Below, in pieces: positions 62,301-64,000 of a stretch of 64,000 bases of DNA; position 1 is the stretch's first letter, and each line of letters begins with the position of its first letter. Both the position numbers and the translations under genes were made by a program. The notes under the pieces are model-generated. The model saw only the letters and a program-made list of their open reading frames with translations. It was not told where the DNA came from and did not search any database. The stretch lies in the NCBI GenBank assembly GCA_009760885.1, contig CM019719.1, positions 24,388,084-24,452,083 of the forward strand, read 5' to 3'. The stretch comes from Achatina immaculata (taxonomy: Eukaryota > Mollusca > Gastropoda > Stylommatophora > Achatinidae).

Positions 62301-62850
62301 TTCCTAATATCTTTAGACAACACCAAAACACGACTTCAGAAACCCAGATGCAGTATAATAGATCAGGCAGTCAAAGAACTGAAAGGACTGGACTACTGTT
62401 TAGGCACTTTAAAGGTTTTATGTACTACTGTACAGAAGAACATACACTGTACTCTGTATTACATATACTGTAATATTAGATTATATACAAGATAACAGTG
62501 GGATATCTGAATGCTCTTCATGAAATTTTTAAAGTAACACATGAACAGCTAAGTTTCTGTAATATACTTCATGAAATAAACCCATTTAATGTGATAACCC
62601 ACAAAATCACTTATCTACAGAAAGTTTGGGTTTTTTTTTTTTGGGGGGGGGGGGACAGAAATACAAAATGGCATTTATTTTGAACTGCAGATAGACTGGA
62701 ACATCTTACCAGTGGAAGTTTACAGCACAAACTGGCAAGCCACATCCAAACATGTCCACCACCTTCATTGGAAGGTCCAGCCCACTGGAAGACTTGTGCA
62801 GGCACACACCAATGTCTGCTGATGCTGGCAATACATAGAATGGTGGATAC
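59150..62850 (-). CDS. ALG1: ALG1 beta-1,4-mannosyltransferase, C-terminal part (3 exons)
   Basis: Chitobiosyldiphosphodolichol beta-mannosyltransferase transfers mannose from GDP-mannose to GlcNAc2-PP-dolichol on the cytosolic face of the ER, the first mannosylation of N-glycan precursor synthesis. Three minus-strand exons join in frame: 62850-62710, 60775-60700 and 59389-59150. They carry the GT33/GT-B C-terminal signature [20 protein letters not shown], then [16 protein letters not shown] and [19 protein letters not shown], and a final helix region with [18 protein letters not shown]. The [13 protein letters not shown] block is diagnostic for ALG1, and its acidic and small residues line the nucleotide-sugar site in the family. 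Upstream exons lie beyond 64000. The C-terminus runs about 35 residues past the usual end near VLPI. The gene converges on the myosin XV gene. Confidence 0.92.
59465..59770 (-). mobile_element. RTE-like LINE 3' end, family C-related
   Basis: The minus-strand frame [20 protein letters not shown] and later frames ending near (ATGATG) at 59488-59496 match the C-terminal pattern RQxxFxGHxMRKGxLE of family C. It lies in the last ALG1 intron. Confidence 0.75.
60010..60350 (+). repeat. ~35-bp minisatellite, about 9 copies
   Basis: Unit TGATGAAAGATCTCCCTATA followed by GTTCTAAACAAAAGT; diverged at both ends. In the last ALG1 intron. Confidence 0.92.
60700..60775 (-). CDS. ALG1: ALG1 exon (n-1)
   Basis: Minus-strand acceptor TATTTCCACAG, reading [20 protein letters not shown], then VQQLV, donor CTTGTG|GTAAGA. 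The NGLIF motif is conserved in GT-B glycosyltransferases. 76 nt, phase 2 to 0. Confidence 0.94.
61385..62018 (+). repeat. 34-bp minisatellite with two unit types, about 18 copies
   Basis: Type 1 units read TGCACTCTCTACACAGACCT then CATGATCCCATACT (about 61445-61640). Type 2 units read GCACTCTCTACAGACAATTT then ATGAGCCCAGACCT (about 61640-62018). Both are 34 bp and share the TGCACTCTCTACA(CA)GA core. Located in an ALG1 intron. Confidence 0.96.
62642..62654 (+). repeat. Poly-T/poly-G junction
   Basis: T12 followed by G13, just downstream (minus strand) of the ALG1 n-2 exon. Similar G runs occur at 9654, 18910, 19087 and 56594. Confidence 0.85.
62710..62850 (-). CDS. ALG1: ALG1 exon (n-2): donor-sugar binding core
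   Basis: Read on the minus strand, acceptor TTTATCAG, then phase-2 entry, [35 protein letters not shown] and [11 protein letters not shown], donor CACTG|GTAAGA. The Cys codon is completed by the next exon. Confidence 0.94.
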
Positions 62851-63325
62851 CTGATAAACTAACAAATAAAGACTTAATTTTCTGCAGCAGGAACTATAAC
62901 TTTTATGTTAACATACAAAAATTACAAACATGCATATCTCATCTTGGAAAGTCAGGTACACACAAAAAAATCAGTGTAAATAAGAATAAAGCTACACAAC
63001 TTTCAACTGTGTTTGGCAAATAAGATTGCTACATGGCTAGCCAAGACAATATCCCATGATGCCCTTGGAAATAAGATGTTCCACTACTTCAGCATGGCCA
63101 GATAGACAAAGATAAACACGTTTCACATTGTGATGGAGGCTTTAAAGAAGACTGCTTTTTTTATTAACTCTTTAGGGTTTTTTTTAAAATGCATCACTTT
63201 ACTTGTGGTGAGTTATTTTCACAAAAGAAAAAGTTGGACACATAACAGTTATAAAAATAGATAAAGATTTACTGTACAGAAATAAAAATTTCTTGACATA
63301 GCTTAATGATTATAGTGAAAGTGGC
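62851..63325 (-). other. ALG1 intron, nothing firmly recognised
   Basis: The minus-strand frame VKRVYLCLSGHAEVVEHLIS near 63060-63140 may belong to an unidentified repeat. No ALG1 exon recognised up to the window edge. Confidence 0.3.
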
Positions 63326-63329
63326 GGCA

Positions 63330-63550
63330 ATGTTGATGATGGTTATTGTGGTACAATTATGGTGAAAGTAAAGGCGATTGCAAGTGGTAATGATGATTAT
63401 AATGATGATGATGATAAAGGTGGTAGTAACTCAGATGGTATTATGATGATGATGATGAAGGTGGTAGTAACTGATGGTATGATGATGATGGTGTTAGTAA
63501 TTCTGATGGTATGATGATGGTAGTGGTAGTAACTCTGATGGTATGATGAT
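63330..63550 (+). repeat. (GAT)n-rich complex microsatellite
   Basis: GATGATGATGATAAAGGTGG, TAGTAACTCTGATGGTATGA and related units, repeated about five times with indels. Confidence 0.9.
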
Positions 63551-64000
63551 CCTGATGTTCAAATGAACAGCTTCTGTTTATTAAACTACAGAGCAATGTC
63601 ACCCCACATTTCTTGCAGAAATATCACATTTTTCTGTGGTCCTGAATGTTGGTCTGGAATGTTGTGCCCATTCTTGGATACATAAATTCAGGTGCAGTGT
63701 CAAAAGTTTTAGTATTGTCATCATCATAAACTGAAGAATCTAAATTGTCTGCTGTCCACATAAGCAGAACCATCAGTGCCATCATGTAACATGTCACTGT
63801 CTCTGAAATGACTGCCTTTACTGCAACAAATCAGTGTTCTCAGCATAACATAGCACAGCTATATTTGTTTTGACCTGCTTGTTAAATATGACACTCCAGC
63901 AGCTTCCCACGATATCTGATACTAACTGGGTCAGCCACTGAGAAAACACATGTTAACATTTTGAAAGTGCATCAGTATATAACCAGCGAGTTAACTCAGG

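Noticed and set aside
62117..62473. 118-codon frame with a possible LINE connection-like start ([14 protein letters not shown])
   Set aside because: The resemblance is too short to assign a family, and the rest of the frame has no motif.

Overview
The window is animal nuclear DNA. It is AT-rich, with many short exons separated by large introns that carry microsatellites, minisatellites and old transposons. Two protein-coding genes are supported, and both run past the window edges. No bacterial, organellar or viral gene content was seen.

Gene 1 (+ strand, 458-50717) is the 3' part of an unconventional myosin XV gene. I placed 29 exons whose splice phases all agree. Together they give one open frame of 1345 codons plus a TGA stop. 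Domains in order are a proline-rich linker (exons 1-6), a conserved pre-SH3 segment (exons 7-11), an SH3 domain (exons 12-13), a MyTH4 domain (exons 14-21) and a FERM domain (exons 22-29). The motor, IQ motifs and first MyTH4 must lie upstream. Myosin XV proteins are actin-based motors that work at the tips of actin protrusions, and MyTH4-FERM tails bind cargo and microtubules.

Gene 2 (- strand, 62850-59150) is the 3' end of ALG1, the beta-1,4-mannosyltransferase that adds the first mannose to the dolichol-linked oligosaccharide on the ER. Three exons were found. The two genes converge, with about 8.4 kb between their stop codons.

The rest is mostly repeats inside introns. There are about 19 non-LTR retrotransposon pieces: four RTE-like endonuclease/reverse-transcriptase tail families (called A-D here) and one R2/Hero-like element with a C-terminal restriction-like endonuclease. 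There is also a Penelope-like element with a GIY-YIG ORF and roughly 170-bp inverted arms, plus a fragment of a second copy. Two mariner-type elements have been reduced to deletion derivatives. Two copies of a TTAA-flanked non-autonomous DNA element are present, one inserted in a SINE for which an empty-site paralogue exists in the window. At least two tRNA-derived SINE families and several 34-48-bp minisatellites complete the set.

The transposon mix and intron sizes suggest a bilaterian invertebrate, probably an arthropod or a lophotrochozoan such as a mollusc. I cannot fix the species. All identifications come from reading translated motifs; no database search was possible.
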